This document shows, piece after piece, positions 21,847 through 41,030 of a stretch of 64,000 bases of DNA (its first letter is position 1; each line of letters opens with the position of its first letter). The position numbers and the translations under genes are program-made. The DNA comes from Monosiga brevicollis MX1 (taxonomy: Eukaryota; Opisthokonta; Choanoflagellata; Craspedida; Salpingoecidae), in the NCBI RefSeq assembly GCF_000002865.3, contig NW_001865045.1:296449-360448 (forward strand), in the 5' to 3' direction. The notes below the pieces were generated by a model, which saw only the letters and a list, made by a program, of their open reading frames with translations, did no database searches and had not been told where the DNA came from.

Positions 21847-24700
21847 CTATACCATCGACTCCTGGACACTGACGCCCTCCACACTCTTGGTCGAGCCCTG
21901 GACAGACATCGTCTCACGATAGCTGGGGCGTGAGTCCCAGGCACCATCACCCGCCAGGTCGTGTGTACTGCTTGTCATACTCATCGTGATGCGCACAGCA
22001 TCACTTGATGCCCCAAAGCTTGGAGTGCGACCATGAGGTGTGCCTTGAGATAATGATCGTGCTCGATGGCTCTGCACGCGCTCAAACCTATGGTAATAGC
22101 GCACGCATGTTCGAATTTAGCCTCCTATTTTTGTTGGCTCTGGATTAACTGGCCAAGAAATAATCGATGCATTGTCATTCAGCGCCTCACCGAAATTCAC
22201 TGTGGCGATGTCCCTCCTCCGAGGCTGATGATGCTGTGGTGGTGATGGTGCGTCAGCCCAACAGGTGGAGTCAGTACATGGCCAGCCACCTGGTTTGTCG
22301 CAGCCCGACAGCCCGACAGCTCGACGGTTGATGATTGCTTACCGTTGGAATACGATCGCGATCGGGTCGAGGGCCGGCGCGAATCCGAAGTCGTAAACGG
22401 CGAAGCCAGGTGAACTATCACAGCCGAACAAGTGAGGTTGAGATGTGCCTTGCTGCTCAAAATTCAAGCAGGCAAAAGCTGGACGCACTGGTATTGCGGA
22501 TGGTGGACACATCCAGGGACCGCAGAGCTCGAACAACCAGGCCGAATGCAAAAAGTGACATCAAAAGGTTGATGATGGCTGTGAAGGCCGGGACAAGCGG
22601 TTGTTGAGGGCCACACCAAGCGCAAAAAGGGGGGAAAATTTGCTTGTCAGTGCTATTTGGGTCAACGACACATCGAAGGCTCGAGGAAAGTACATCAGGG
22701 ACGAAGCATCACCCTTGTAAAGGTCAGCGCAAGACTCACACGAAAAGGTAATGACTAAAAGGGTATCTCGATCATACGCTTCACAGAACGAGCATTTTCG
22801 AGAGTCCAGGTGATAAATCTAGGCCAGCTCGGCGCAGGGGAGGCACGCACTGAGTACGCCCTGCGACGCAGATTGATGCACAGCAAACGACAGCTGCCTA
22901 CCATGGCGAGGTAAAAGCCGATGTATGCCGTCAACAAAGATGCCGCAAAGATTAGCCTGTCTCTGGTAAATTGCTGCGGATTAGTCACCGAGTACCGGCG
23001 TGAGGAGCTCAAACTGCTGAAATCTGGCTCAGAAGAGCGCGATGCCGGACAAATTCCTGACTAACCTTGAGCATGACGGGTAGATACGAAACAATGGCCA
23101 CAGGTAGCATGATGAGTGCCGCCACAAACTCGGGTGAATTGGCCCGCCCATATACGCCGATGATTGTCAACAAATACACGCTATGCAGGCAGCCAACGAT
23201 AGTGTCAGGCATGGCCCAAGTTTCTGGAGGAGACGATAAGCCAACAAGCTTGCCCAAGGTTGATTTGTATACATACACTTGCAGCGCGGCCACATCGGCG
23301 TACAGGACCACAAAGGATTTGTAGTTGTCATACGCGGCTGGAGGGGGTGCGTTGAGGTTTGCAGGCCCATGAGTGGACCAACCGAGTTACATTGAGCCAG
23401 CAAAATCAGCTCAAGCCTCATACTTCATGCATCTACCACCTTACCGCGCACGTAATGGTGGGCACCAATACGGTTGTACAGGGCTCGTCCGTAGTCAAAG
23501 TAGAGTAGGGAGGACATGAGAGTGTAGAAGAAGGTGCAGGACACCTAAGGAAAACAGCAAAATTATTCATATCAGGAGGGCCAGATGTCGGGCACTGCAA
23601 TACGTGAAGCTGGTACGGGCTGGTCCATATTAGGCTGCCAGAAGACGTACCAGGATGATCACATGACATATTAAAAAGGGTTTTTCGGCCTTGTAGGTGG
23701 GGTCACGCAGTTCAAGCAACTCGTAAAGCTGTAACGAGCACGTTTTTCACGTATCAGCATAAGTTAAGGCACATGCTTGCGGCAACGCCATGGTGGTCGA
23801 CGCCGGCAAATTTAGTCCATCAACCAACTTAAAGCTGCTGGTACGGATTGCCTACCTGTAAGACACTAAAAATGGAGGCCAGGATGTTAAGAAAGAGGTG
23901 GGAGCCAATCTCGTAGATGCTCATGGTATAGACCTGGCACACAGCGCCGGGGCACATGAGGGGATGAGGGCATGTCAGGTTCAAGCCAGCATCGCTTTTT
24001 AGCCTCCTCAGGGTCTCGACGGCACCCAAGCGTCTGTCTTACCCCGATGAAGGCTTGAATGAGGGAGATCCAGGCCATGAAGATGAAGAAGATTGCATAG
24101 GCGCGTCGGCTGGCCACCACACGCTACAGAGCCCAGAGAATGGAGACGCATGGGTGAGCTTGAGACCCTTGTTGCTCTGGCCGCGCTCTTCACATACTGA
24201 CGAAGGTAAAACAAAAGCAGGAGCGCACCTCTGGAAAAGCTACCTGGCCGGCTTGAGTGACAGTCGTGAAGACAGCTGCCCCAACAGGAATAGTTTGCAT
24301 GAGACGGATTCAAGGTTCGATTCCGTTTGCGGGTAGCCCGAAACGGAGGCACAAGATGCCACAAGAGGCAAGACAGGTGTCGTACTTTGAAAAACAACGA
24401 GCGTCAATGTCCGGATTTCTCGCGGACTGAGAGGAGCCCGCGATTCGCGCACAGCTGACCACGAATACCAACGCCGATACACCTCCTTGACAGCTTCCCT
24501 GCGGCGCAATGATAAGGTGTCACAGGAAAGGATAGATAAGACATGGCCTGAGGCCAGCACCTCAAGGTCTTGGCGCTTGGGTCACAGCACGCAGCTGGGT
24601 CTCTCTCTCTCTCTATCTCTGTGCATCAGGTTTGCAACGTACGCTGACACCTTCTTGGCTGGCCGGATGTGGCGCGGCTGCCTTGGATGATGCCCGACAT
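21847..24700 (-). CDS. Uncharacterised multi-pass membrane protein
   Basis: Fourteen exons on the minus strand: 24700-24651, 24498-24386, 24275-24244, 24123-24043, 23933-23856, 23728-23651, 23544-23445, 23337-23066, 22973-22902, 22818-22740, 22578-22489, 22414-22343, 22224-22191 and 22087-21847. Every junction keeps frame, giving 463 residues. About nine hydrophobic segments can be read, for example AYAIFFIFMAWISLIQAFIG, LILVSCTFFYTLMSSLLYF-like, VYLLTIIGVYG, FVAALIMLPVAIVSYLPVML, LIFAASLLTAYIGFYLAM and INLLMSLFAFGLVV. The amino terminus is basic and short. The last 120 residues are a Ser/Arg/Thr-rich cytosolic-looking tail with several possible phosphorylation sites. I do not recognise the family; a faint likeness to seven-helix TPRA1 proteins (SRRxxxxF) is too weak to use. 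Transport or receptor roles are both open. Confidence 0.75.
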
Positions 24701-25249
24701 CTTTGAGTCGGAATGTGGGAACCGTCGCCGTCGGCTGCATCCTCGCGGGTGATACAGGTGTGGAGACTTCGGCAGCCGATGCTCCCCTTGAGTAGCTATC
24801 GAACCTGAAATGTCGAGCTCACGGGTCTACTCGTGGCCGCCACATCTTTGACCCGCCTTTCGATCTGATCACAAGACGAGAAAAAGCTGAAATGAACGAT
24901 TTTGAGTTTTTTTTCCAAAAATTTCGATCTTAACCTTGTGTGTTACAGTGTGGTTTGGTTCAACTTTGATCACACACTTGTGAAGAGGGAGGGGCATTGG
25001 GTGCCGTGCTCAACCAATGGAAGATTGGATGGATTTCAACTTACAAGGGCTTGGAATCTCAGCAAAAACGAGCGCGAGAGGAGAAAGAAAAAAAAAACGA
25101 TGAAAGGACAAACAAGGATCGCAGATCCACTCAGCAATGCGAGCAAGGCCGTGTCGGCCAATGAAAGAAGCAGATAAAAGCTGCTGGCTACACATGATCC
25201 TAGTGTGTACCGCGGAACACAAAGGTCAAGCTTTGCGGTCATATTATGT
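24701..25249. other. Intergenic region
   Basis: Between the start of the membrane-protein gene and the 3' end of the WD40 gene. It contains short A/T runs and an open frame of 91 codons with no features. No gene called. Confidence 0.55.
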
Positions 25250-28200
25250 CTACACGTTTCCGTCTGTCTGAGCAGCAGATGTTCCTTGCCCTTCTTGCGG
25301 GTTGGGCTGAGCAACTGAGCGAGCGGCAGAGCGAGTCGCGGAGCGGGGATGATGTGGCACGGGAATGCTTGCGGGTGGGGCCGAAGGCTTGACTTCCTTC
25401 AAATCGGTGCACTGCAATCCGCTGTAAGCATTGAAGAAGAGAAACCCGTCATGATTGAGCGGGCGAGACTGAGATGGCCCAGCGTTTTCCCGCGCCGTGG
25501 CCTTGGCATTCGTCTTGACTTGTAGGCGCTGCATGAGGGTCTTGCCCAAAATGGCAGCGGGCAAGTCGACATCCTCCTCATCCCCTTCCTCGGCTAAGAA
25601 AGGCGAACGCGCGAAGAGTCGGGTGAATATGCGTGCTACGTCGAGTCATTTCTTTGCACGCTGTTGCATCGCAGAGTCTCGGAGGGGAGGCAAGGACGCA
25701 TCGGCGCGCACCTTCAGATTCCTCTCTCTCTGTGACGGCGGCAGTATCCATAGTCGGCACGGCACTGGCACCTGTAGAACCAAGGATGGAAGGACGCAAG
25801 TTAAGTATGCCCAGTATCAGCGACTCGTTCAAAAGGACTGTAGGGTTCTTGCAAGCCATGTGGTGCATACCTCGGGTGGGCCCGTCTGTCATGGCAGATG
25901 TTGCTCGTGACTACAAGTTGGGAAGCCACGTCAGCGCACAGACCCACATGAGACTGGAAACTTGTGCAAAAGTGGTGGTACCGAAATGGGAACTAAAAAC
26001 ATCAGCAGGCACGCCGGCGCAAGAGCAGTTAGAAAATGGCACCAAGCCCACCTCCAACTCCGCAGCACGGGAGCGTAGTTCATCACGGTGATCCTGGCTG
26101 GCCTCGGGCACGTTGAGAACCCAGCGATTGGTGTGACCTTCGCCAAAGGTACCGATAAAATCACCACGGAGTGACCAGACTCGCACGGAGCAGTCAGTTG
26201 AGCCTGTAATCACGGCCATATTTTGTGCAATGACGATGGAGGAGACACCCAGTCCATGGGCTTTCCAGCTGCGAGACAGCTTTGGACGTGCATCAGGCTC
26301 AATGGGTTCGGTCCCGAGCGCATAGTCTCGAATGTGCCAAAGCATGACGTTGCCATGGTTGTCACCCGTGGCTAACAGCGAATCATCCTCATTTCGCACC
26401 ATGGCGGTCACACGCTATCAAAACAGAATGATCATACAACCGGTAGCAAACGGAGAATGAAATGTTATGCAACGAATGACGGGAAAGCAAGGTCTCACCA
26501 CAGTGTCATGTCAACAGGCCGGACAAGCACCAGACGAACAAAACTGACCTGCTCGCCAAGTTTGCCCTTGGTACCGCGGAAGCTGCAAAGTAGTTCTCCA
26601 CGCTGAGGACTGAACACGTGGACATTGCCCTTGTAGTCGCTCGCGAGCAACCAGCCCATGACTTGCCGCCGGCTGCTGGCGAGAGAGGCACGAGAACGCA
26701 GAAACAAGAGCTGGGAGGCCGCAGTGCTGGTTGAGAGCAAGTGCGCACTCATGATCTTGTTCTCAACGGGAGCTTTGACTTCTGCTGGCATTTTGAACTT
26801 GGTGACAGCCTTCATCAAGCTGAGATACGGTCGAGGCACAAAGTTAAAGAGGGCACAATAGAGATGCAAGCAGACCCCAGAAGAGCGGGTCAGGAAGCAG
26901 CGCAGTGCACGTGGGTCAAGTGAGGAAACTGACTTTGTGTTCCACAGCATGAGTTGGCCATCAGCGGAGCCCGTGATAAGCAGGCTGGGCGGACACTGGT
27001 CCATGGCCACAATGTCCGATGCATGTTTGCCTTCAGGATGCCAGGTGGGGTCGGGTAAAATCTAGACAACATGGCCATTGCAGTGATGACCATGAGTACA
27101 GGTTTTCTCACATACGGCGAAAGCGATGCGTGCACTAAGCTGGGCGGGGTTCTCACCTCGCCGGCAGTCCCATTGGGCTGATAGCAAGCGATCGAAGGGC
27201 TTGAGCCAGCCACAAACATGTACTCCTGTATGAGGCGCAAGCAGCAGTGAGAGATTGGCCGTCAACAAATGCCTGGGGTTGCGCGGTACTGACTGGGGTG
27301 GTCGTAACGGCGCATGGGTCTAGGCCAGTAGCCTCGAGCCGCAGCATGATGGCGCCGCTGAAGGTGTTCCAAACGAGCAAGCTACCGTTGGATCCCTAAT
27401 AGTAATAATGTCGGTGTCAGTGCGCGCGCTGTGTGTCACATGGTTGTTTTGTGGAGGAGTCAGTGGGCGAGTGGCCAAAGTTAACAAGCCCCGCCAGCTG
27501 TCTTCACGACTTACGGCCGACAGAATACTGAGACCTCCATGCAGAGGGACCAGATGGGTCACGGCAGCATCGCCATGCACGCCGCTCGACTGCATGAGGT
27601 GCTGGCCCGAGGACAAGTCCCACGAGTTGATAAAGCCACCTGCACAGGCAGTGACAACCTGTCCAAGCTCTGGCAAGTAGATCATGGCAGTGATGACTTG
27701 GGGATGTGTGGTGACGCTTGACTTCTGGTCCTGTTCCTGGGTCATTTGCGTGATACACAACTCCTCCTTGCAGCCCGTCAGAAGGGCCTGGGTCGACTCA
27801 TGCCAAAGCATGCAGTTCACAGGCACCTGAGGCTGGTGGCGGTGGGGTAAGAGCCCCGACAGGGTTGAAAGGCACACTTGATCTGCCACATCCCAGATCT
27901 TGACCGTGTGATGGGAAGACAAAGAGATCACCTGGTTCAACACGTGGTTGAACGCCAGGTGCGTAATGGACGAGATGTGCCCCTCCAGCATGGCGATGGG
28001 CTCAGTGGGGACCCAGGGGTTCCACAGCCGTAAGATGCCGTCTGCGCCACCCGTAGCAATCAGGTTGCTGTTCTCGCTCACGTCAAAGCAGGTGACGCCG
28101 CGAGGAATGTGAAATTCTTGCCCGCCATTCAACTTCTTGAGCGGACGTATAATAAGCGAGTTTTTGGACACGGGGGCACACGAGACCACGGCATCCAGGA

Positions 28201-29770
28201 AAGGACTGAAGGCCACCTGCTGTACGCTGCGGTCAATCTCATCCACCGATGATTGATGGCCCTGTCAGCATGGGTCGAGGCAGCAGTATCAGGTCAGTCT
28301 AATTCTGTTCATCTTCAAGATCAACCTGCATATGCCGGGCTCCCGCTCACTGCCAAAGCACCCTGTGCCTCATTTTGGGCATGCGTGCTTTCAGACGCAC
28401 AACCACAATCTCATTTACCCCTCTGCCCCCTCTTTCGCGCCCCGTTTCAAATCAAACACAGCTGTCAAGCACCTGACCTTGATCTTGAGCAGACTGCACA
28501 GCGCGGTGGGGTTTTCTCCGATGGGAAGGCGCTTCACGTGCACCGTGGGCCCCTCTTCCTCTGGGAACAGCTGCTTGCTGCATTGGGTGAAGTTGAACAT
28601 GAGGACGTTGCCAGAGACATCGCCACACAAGAGGTAGCCCAAGTTGGCGCCGGAGGCGTGGAAGTGGAGGCGATGAATAATGTCATGCAGGCCCGTGACG
28701 GTGTGGGATCTGTTGCCAGAGGAGAGTTCATAGAAACTGAGGTCGCGCTTGGTTGTGGCCACGGCAATGCGATAGGCGCTGGGCATGACGGCGATGTCGG
28801 TCACGGCGATCTTCTTCATTTCGCGCGGGTCGCCCACATGCACAATCCTAGAGCACGGGAAAAGAAGAACAAGCGGTCAAACCAAGAGCCCGGAAAGCGG
28901 AGACAGAACAGGTAAGAGGGCTGTGAGCAGCCATAACTTTTGACGAATGCATGCCGCAAAATGCAGCGGGGTAGGGCAAGCGCGTAGGAAGGGAAGAAAG
29001 AACACACCGTTGGGGATGCATTTTGTAGCTCCAAAAAACAATCGCTCCTTCTTCAGAGGCAGTTACAATGCGATTGGGATTGGTACAGCTGGAAATGCGA
29101 CGAAGCGTGCCCCGATGTGCGGTCTCGAACAAGTGGGGGCATACGAGTACGGGCACTTCGCGTTCATTCTCAAGTTGATGTTTCTCCGCGAGGTCTTGCA
29201 TGAAGTGTGAGCAAAAGTCGTCCCAGCGAATGATGCCCGTCTGCTTGACATCCATTTTCTTAATAAGGATATCGGCGCGACGCTGAACATCATCATCACC
29301 TTGCAGTACATCCAGCTAACACCGACCCCACGGAATGTTTGTGAGTGAATTTCAGACTCGAGGCGTCGAGCCAGAGCGGGGCATACCTCGCCCAAGGCTT
29401 GTGCAAAGTCTTCCACCGTGAGCTCAAAGTCATGGTCGGCAAAAGTCTGCATGAGCGTCTATGGTATCAAGATTGCGCAGGCGCATCAGAGGCTGGGACA
29501 TGGCATTTGCGACGCTCAATAAGACGCGATGAAGCAGGCACGCACCTTCATGTGTTTGAGCGTGATTTTGTCTTCAGTGCGAACGATGTCAGCAACCGCC
29601 TTGACCTGTCGGGGCATTGTTGGCAAACAACTGTTGTGAGCTTCAGCATACCTGCTCATCGTGCCGAGCACAACCCAGACTCACACGCATTTTTGACTTA
29701 CCCGGGCTTTGGGCGCGTTCGAATCCACGCCCTTGCTGCTGCCAGAGACGACAAAAGCATCCTTAAGCAT
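25250..29770 (-). CDS. WD40 repeat protein of the WDR49/WDR64 (CFAP337) type
   Basis: Fourteen exons on the minus strand: 29770-29702, 29605-29546, 29458-29387, 29315-29008, 28847-28478, 28261-27515, 27395-27294, 27225-27157, 27061-26934, 26819-26549, 26414-26052, 25910-25871, 25771-25712 and 25593-25250. Phases close to exactly 1000 residues. An amino-terminal EF-hand-like helical region (FADHDFELTVEDFAQAL; KKMDVKQTGIIRWDDFCSHF) precedes two seven-blade-sized sets of WD repeats with GGADGILRLWNP, HHTVKIWDV, GSADGQLMLWN and GSTDCSVRVWSL. A short basic tail contains FLFFNAYSGLQ. This EF-hand plus double-propeller plan is that of animal WDR49 and WDR64; WDR49 relatives (CFAP337) are ciliary axoneme proteins. 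A flagellar scaffold role is therefore likely but inferred. I cannot separate WDR49 from WDR64 by eye. Confidence 0.88.
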
Positions 29771-30310
29771 GCCGGCATTCAGCAATGACGCGCGGCGTGC
29801 TCCCTAAGCGAGTGCGTGCAGCCACCACCCAAGCAGCCGTTGGTAGCATGCAAAAGCACATGAGTCAACCCGTCAGGTCCTAACAGCGGCGAGGAAAGGA
29901 ACGAGCTGAGGCGGGGACTCACGTCCATGGTGACAGGTCGCACACGATAGCTTGGCTGGCTAGCAGATCGCTGCCACCAGCGGCTCCTGCACGCGTATCG
30001 ATTTGAAAAGAGCAACAGATCAAGTCAAACCAGACCAGCCAGTTGACCGTCAAACGCTTGGACACACTCCAGCCCGTTGCGGAGAAGGAGGAGGAGGAGA
30101 GGAAGAAGACGATGGTGAGAGAAAATCAGAGCAAGAAAATTGGCTTTTGTGCTGGGTTGTCAAGGCGCGTCACGCAGTGTAACAGAAATTACATTTTGAT
30201 TAGATAAAGTCGATTGTCAGAAATTTGACTGCTGTATGCGCGCACACACACATTCAGAATAGATCAAGAATCTGAGTGACATGAACGGATTGATTGTTAT
30301 GATTGGGACG
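29771..30310. other. Intergenic region
   Basis: Between the WD40 gene start and the 3' end of KDM5, both on the minus strand. An ATG-GAC followed by GTGAGT at 29928-29921 could be an alternative first exon of the WD40 gene, but the in-frame ATG at 29770 makes it unnecessary. No gene called. Confidence 0.45.
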
Positions 30311-36894
<6,584 letters not shown>

Positions 36895-37013
36895 CAGTAC
36901 GGTCGTGTTCGATTCGTATCGTCCTCGCCCACAGCAGCAATCCAGTTCGACTCTGGGCATCAAGAAGCAGCATTTGATGAAAAGATGATCATGGTCCTTT
37001 GACGAAATGAAAA

Positions 37014-37356
<343 letters not shown>

Positions 37357-37502
37357 NNNNNNNNNNNNNNNNNNNNNNNNNNNNNNNNNNNNNNNNNNNN
37401 NNNNNNNNNNNNNNNNNNNNNNNNNNNNNNNNNNNNNNNNNNNNNNNNNNNNNNNNNNNNNNNNNNNNNNNNNNNNNNNNNNNNNNNNNNNNNNNNNNNN
37501 NN
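37357..37502. other. Assembly gap
   Basis: 146 N next to the CA microsatellite; the repeat probably stopped the assembly. Confidence 0.98.
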
Positions 37503-37842
37503 TCAGCACAAGCTGCTTGAACAAGCAAGGATGTGTGTGTTTCTGCGTTTTCAGTTCATTGAGGGGTCTTGGTACTGGGTGCATGCGCTATATACACGTA
37601 TTCATATGTGTGTGTGTGTGCATGGGCGTGTGTGTGTGTGTGTGGAGGTCGGTCTGCCGTTTTGAGCCAGGGTCAGCTTTGTTCGACGACGAGTCATGGC
37701 GCTTCACGTAAAACAGGCTTACACAGCAGATACACACCCCCTGACACAGCTTCATGTTTTGGCGGGAACGCAATTGTCATCATTTTCCCAACGCGGCACC
37801 GGATCGTGTTTGAGTTTTCCCTTTGAAGGTCGACACGTCACC

Positions 37843-39584
37843 ATGACCATGATCCGTTCCATGCTGGCAGCCGGTGTGCTCGCCCTCGTTATGGCGGCGG
37901 CCACTGCCTCGGACGTCATTGATCTGACCCCGGATACCTTTGATGACATCATCAACGGCGATCGCCCGGCTCTGGTGGAGTTTTTCGCCCCGTATGTCCT
38001 ACACTCGACACACGCGCGACCCAGCGCTGGCTCGTGATTTAGCTCGGACCGCACTGGAATGGCAGTTGGTCAAGGCGGGTTTTTTTCCGCAGCTCACTTC
38101 CTTGTGCACGCCTGTCTGATCCTGCCTGTCGTAGCTGGTGCGGTCACTGCAAGAGCCTCGCCCCAACCTGGGAGGAGCTGGGCACGGCCTACGCCTCGCA
38201 AAAGGATGTGATCATTGCCAAAGTTGATGCTTCGGAGCACCGTGACCTTGGCTCGCGCTTTGGTGTCACTGGTGCGTGTCTCCTGCCCGATGCCCCCTCC
38301 CCCTTTCCTCTTGGCTAAACAGCAGGGGAGATAACAATGGCAAACATCATGCGTCTTTGAGCGGCTTTGAGCGGCTTGGTCTCTTTAATGATCGCACTGA
38401 CCTTGCCTGGCTGTCGCGACTGCCTCCGCTGTGTCTTTCCAGGTTTCCCGACCCTCAAGTTTTTCCCCAAGGGCTCGACCGAGCCTGAAGAGTACGTGTA
38501 CCACACGCGCCTCGGAAGACTCCATCTCTTCAAACGTACAAGGAGGGCAACACTTTTATTCTCTTCTTTCAAGCTCGCTCACTTTGGCGTGTTTGCTCTT
38601 GATCCTCTTGATTAATAACGCTCGGATGATCTTCCTTTTTTAGCTATAAGGGTGGCCGCGCTTTGAACGATCTGGCTGACTTTATGCTTCAGAAGACCGG
38701 ATACCGCGCGCGCATCCAGCAAGACGTGAGCCATGTGAAGGTCTTGGACCCCACCAACTTTGATGCCATTGCCCTGGACACTGACAAGGATGTCCTTGTC
38801 GAGTTTTACGCCCCGTACGTTTTTTTTTTTTTTTTTTCGGAAGAGCGCACGCGTGCAATTTGATTGATAGTGGAGAAGCAATGCGTCTCATAACGTGCTT
38901 TGCTTGGTGTCTATTTGGGTTCCATTAAGGTGGTGCGGTCACTGCAAGTCGGTGGCGCCCATCTACGAGAAGGCTGGTCTCGCGTTTGCCAATGAGGAGA
39001 ACGTTGTCGTCGCCAAGGTCGATGCGGACAAGCATTCCGAGCTGGCCAGCAAGTTTGGCGTCTCGGGCTTTCCCACCTTCAAGTTTTTCCCCAAGGGCAG
39101 CACTGAGGCTGAAGACTACAGCAGCGGACGCGAGCTCCAAAGCTTCCTCACCTTCCTGAACGAGAAGGCGGGTACCCAACGCCTTGAGGGCGGCGAGCTT
39201 GCCGAGACGGCTGGCCGCCACGAGCGCCTTGATGCGCTTGCGCAAAACTTTGTCTCTGGCGACCGTGACACCCTTTTGGCCGAGGCGCAGAAGATTGCCA
39301 ACGAGCTTGGTGACATCTTTGCCAAGTACTACGTTAAGGTCATGGAGAAGATCAAGTCTGACGGCGATGGCTACGCTGCCAAGGAGCTTGAACGCCTTCA
39401 GCGCATCTTGGGTATGTGTGTTGTGACGGAACCAACTTTTGCTTGATGCCTTCGTAGACCTTTGGTGCTCGCCATACTGTCTTGTCTCATGGTGGCTGCC
39501 TGGTTTAATTCAGATGGTGGCAACGTCAAGACGGATCGCAAGGACAACTTCTTCATCCGCCGCAACATCCTCAAGCAGTTTTAA
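37843..39584 (+). CDS. Protein disulfide isomerase, ERp38/PDI-D type
   Basis: Six exons: 37843-37991, 38135-38271, 38443-38491, 38644-38814, 38930-39411 and 39514-39584. Phases close to 352 residues. A signal peptide (MLAAGVLALVMAAATA) is followed by two thioredoxin domains, each with the active site WCGHCKS and the cis-proline block GFPT(L/F)KFFPKGST. A C-terminal helical ERp29c (D) domain ends RRNILKQF. This is the arrangement of ERp38/PDI-D enzymes of plants, fungi and Dictyostelium rather than animal PDIA6. It should form and rearrange disulfide bonds in the endoplasmic reticulum. No KDEL-like retrieval signal is present. The introns interrupt both WCGHC motifs at the same place, just before the Trp codon, a mark of the domain duplication. 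Confidence 0.94.
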
Positions 39585-39813
39585 CTGTTCTTTTTTTTTC
39601 TTTTTTTTTTTTTCTTTGGAGAAGAGCGGATGAATGCCCTTCATTTGCCACAACTGGTCAAAAACTCATAAATTGAACCGACCACCCATGGCATTGCAAT
39701 GTACCACACGGGGTGGGAGAGGGGGCACGGCCCCAACTTGTAGGCGATGGACAACAGCCGACGTGCGCATGAAGCCAAGTTGAGCGACATACTACGAAAC
39801 GGCAATGGTTTTT

Positions 39814-41030
39814 TCACACGCACGCAGCAGCTTTCCAGTTCTGGGTCCTGACAAAGGCAAATGTGTGTGGAGGCAGCTGGGGGCTACTGGTCGAAGCGGC
39901 CGGGGGCAGGGTCGGAGAGCCATCAGGCAGCAGCTGCATCAATTCCCCATTGGCCATGGTCTGGTTGGCCATCGTCCATGGTCTGGTTGGCTAACAAGTC
40001 ACCCGTCGCGCTCTCAAACAAGTAGAGGTCAAACCTGCAAGTGCCAGCGTGGTGCTCGAATTGCCTGGGTTCAGAATGGTGATCACCACGTCAGGCGAAT
40101 CTAACCAAGCAGTAAAAAAAAAAAAAAAAAAGCACACCAAGGGTCAGGAAGAGGCGAGAGGGAATCGTTTCATTGAAAGGCAGGGCTTTAAGCAGATGGC
40201 ACGAAGACGTACCACGCGCGCAAAAGGCGTAGGCTAGCACATCAGGCTGGTTCTCAACCGTAGCATCGGCGACGACCGCCCCAGCGAGCCCCTGGTGCAT
40301 CAAGGCAACAACGCAGTCTGGTCGTGCAAATGACCCGGTGTGATCAAGCTAAACGGACTGTCGCCATGACTGGGCAATCAGCCAGGGTGGGGCATTGATT
40401 AGGGCACGCAATCAGGAAAAAATCAGGTCCTCGTCCTTGAGGTAGCGAAGAAAGGTCTCGAGGTTGGTGGTGTTCCAGTCACCCTCGCAGTGCGTGGTAT
40501 TGTCCACGTGACAGTCGCGGCCCGTGAGCTCGTTGAGATCAAACATCAGCTCGACGTTGGCCGCCACGGAAAAGTTGAGGAGCTGACGGTACATGCACTG
40601 GGTGAGGACATTGGGCCACCAATTGCCCACAGCTGCGGGGCTGCATGGTGTGGTCGCCCCGGTCCCGGGGGATGGCCGAGAGACATGCTCGGCATGCTCG
40701 CAAGCATCTGAGACATCGTAGGTCACCCAGTTGGCCGTGATCCCGCCGACACGCAGGAAGACAGCGGCGCTGCACACGAGCCATGAAACGGCAGCCGGGG
40801 CATGAGTTGACGTTACAATCGTATTGCGACTGCAGGGTTTGTCCACACGCACATGACCCAGGGCTGATTGAGTTGCTCGGCAGTCTCCATGACATGCCAG
40901 GTCTTCATGCCCAAGCCCAAGCCAGGCATCAGGGTGCTTGTTCAGAGCCTCTCCAAGGACGACCCGTGCCTCGGTGTGCAGCGGCTTGCCCACCGCAGTC
41001 CCAGTGCCCACACAGCCACAGCGCACATCG
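39814..41030 (-). pseudogene. HPSE: Decayed second heparanase copy
   Basis: On the minus strand, pieces match the heparanase gene at 14602-16881 in order. Exon 1 (KHPDAWLGLG then WHVMETAEQLNQPWVM, about 40850-41030) needs a one-base shift between its halves. Exon 2 (about 40422-40775) covers FLRVGGITANW and LTQCMYRQLL through LKDEDLI. The penultimate exon (about 40215-40330) has PDCVVALMHQGLAG and LAYAFCARG. The last exon is 40100-39814, ending FAFVRTQNWKAAACV. Exon 2 stops at DEDLI and is followed within about 70 bases by the penultimate exon, so both catalytic glutamate regions are gone. In the last exon a tandem copy of about 20 bases (CCAACCAGACCATGG repeated) shifts the frame. It cannot make an active GH79 enzyme. 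Confidence 0.82.

Noticed and set aside
24300-24335. GGTTCGATTCC, a perfect tRNA B-box consensus
   Set aside because: The flanking bases do not form a T stem and no A box or acceptor stem fits upstream. It lies inside an intron of the minus-strand membrane-protein gene.
29921-29928. ATG-GAC followed by a GTGAGT donor as a first exon of the WD40 gene
   Set aside because: An ATG in frame at 29770 already starts the first coding exon; a two-codon exon is possible but unsupported.
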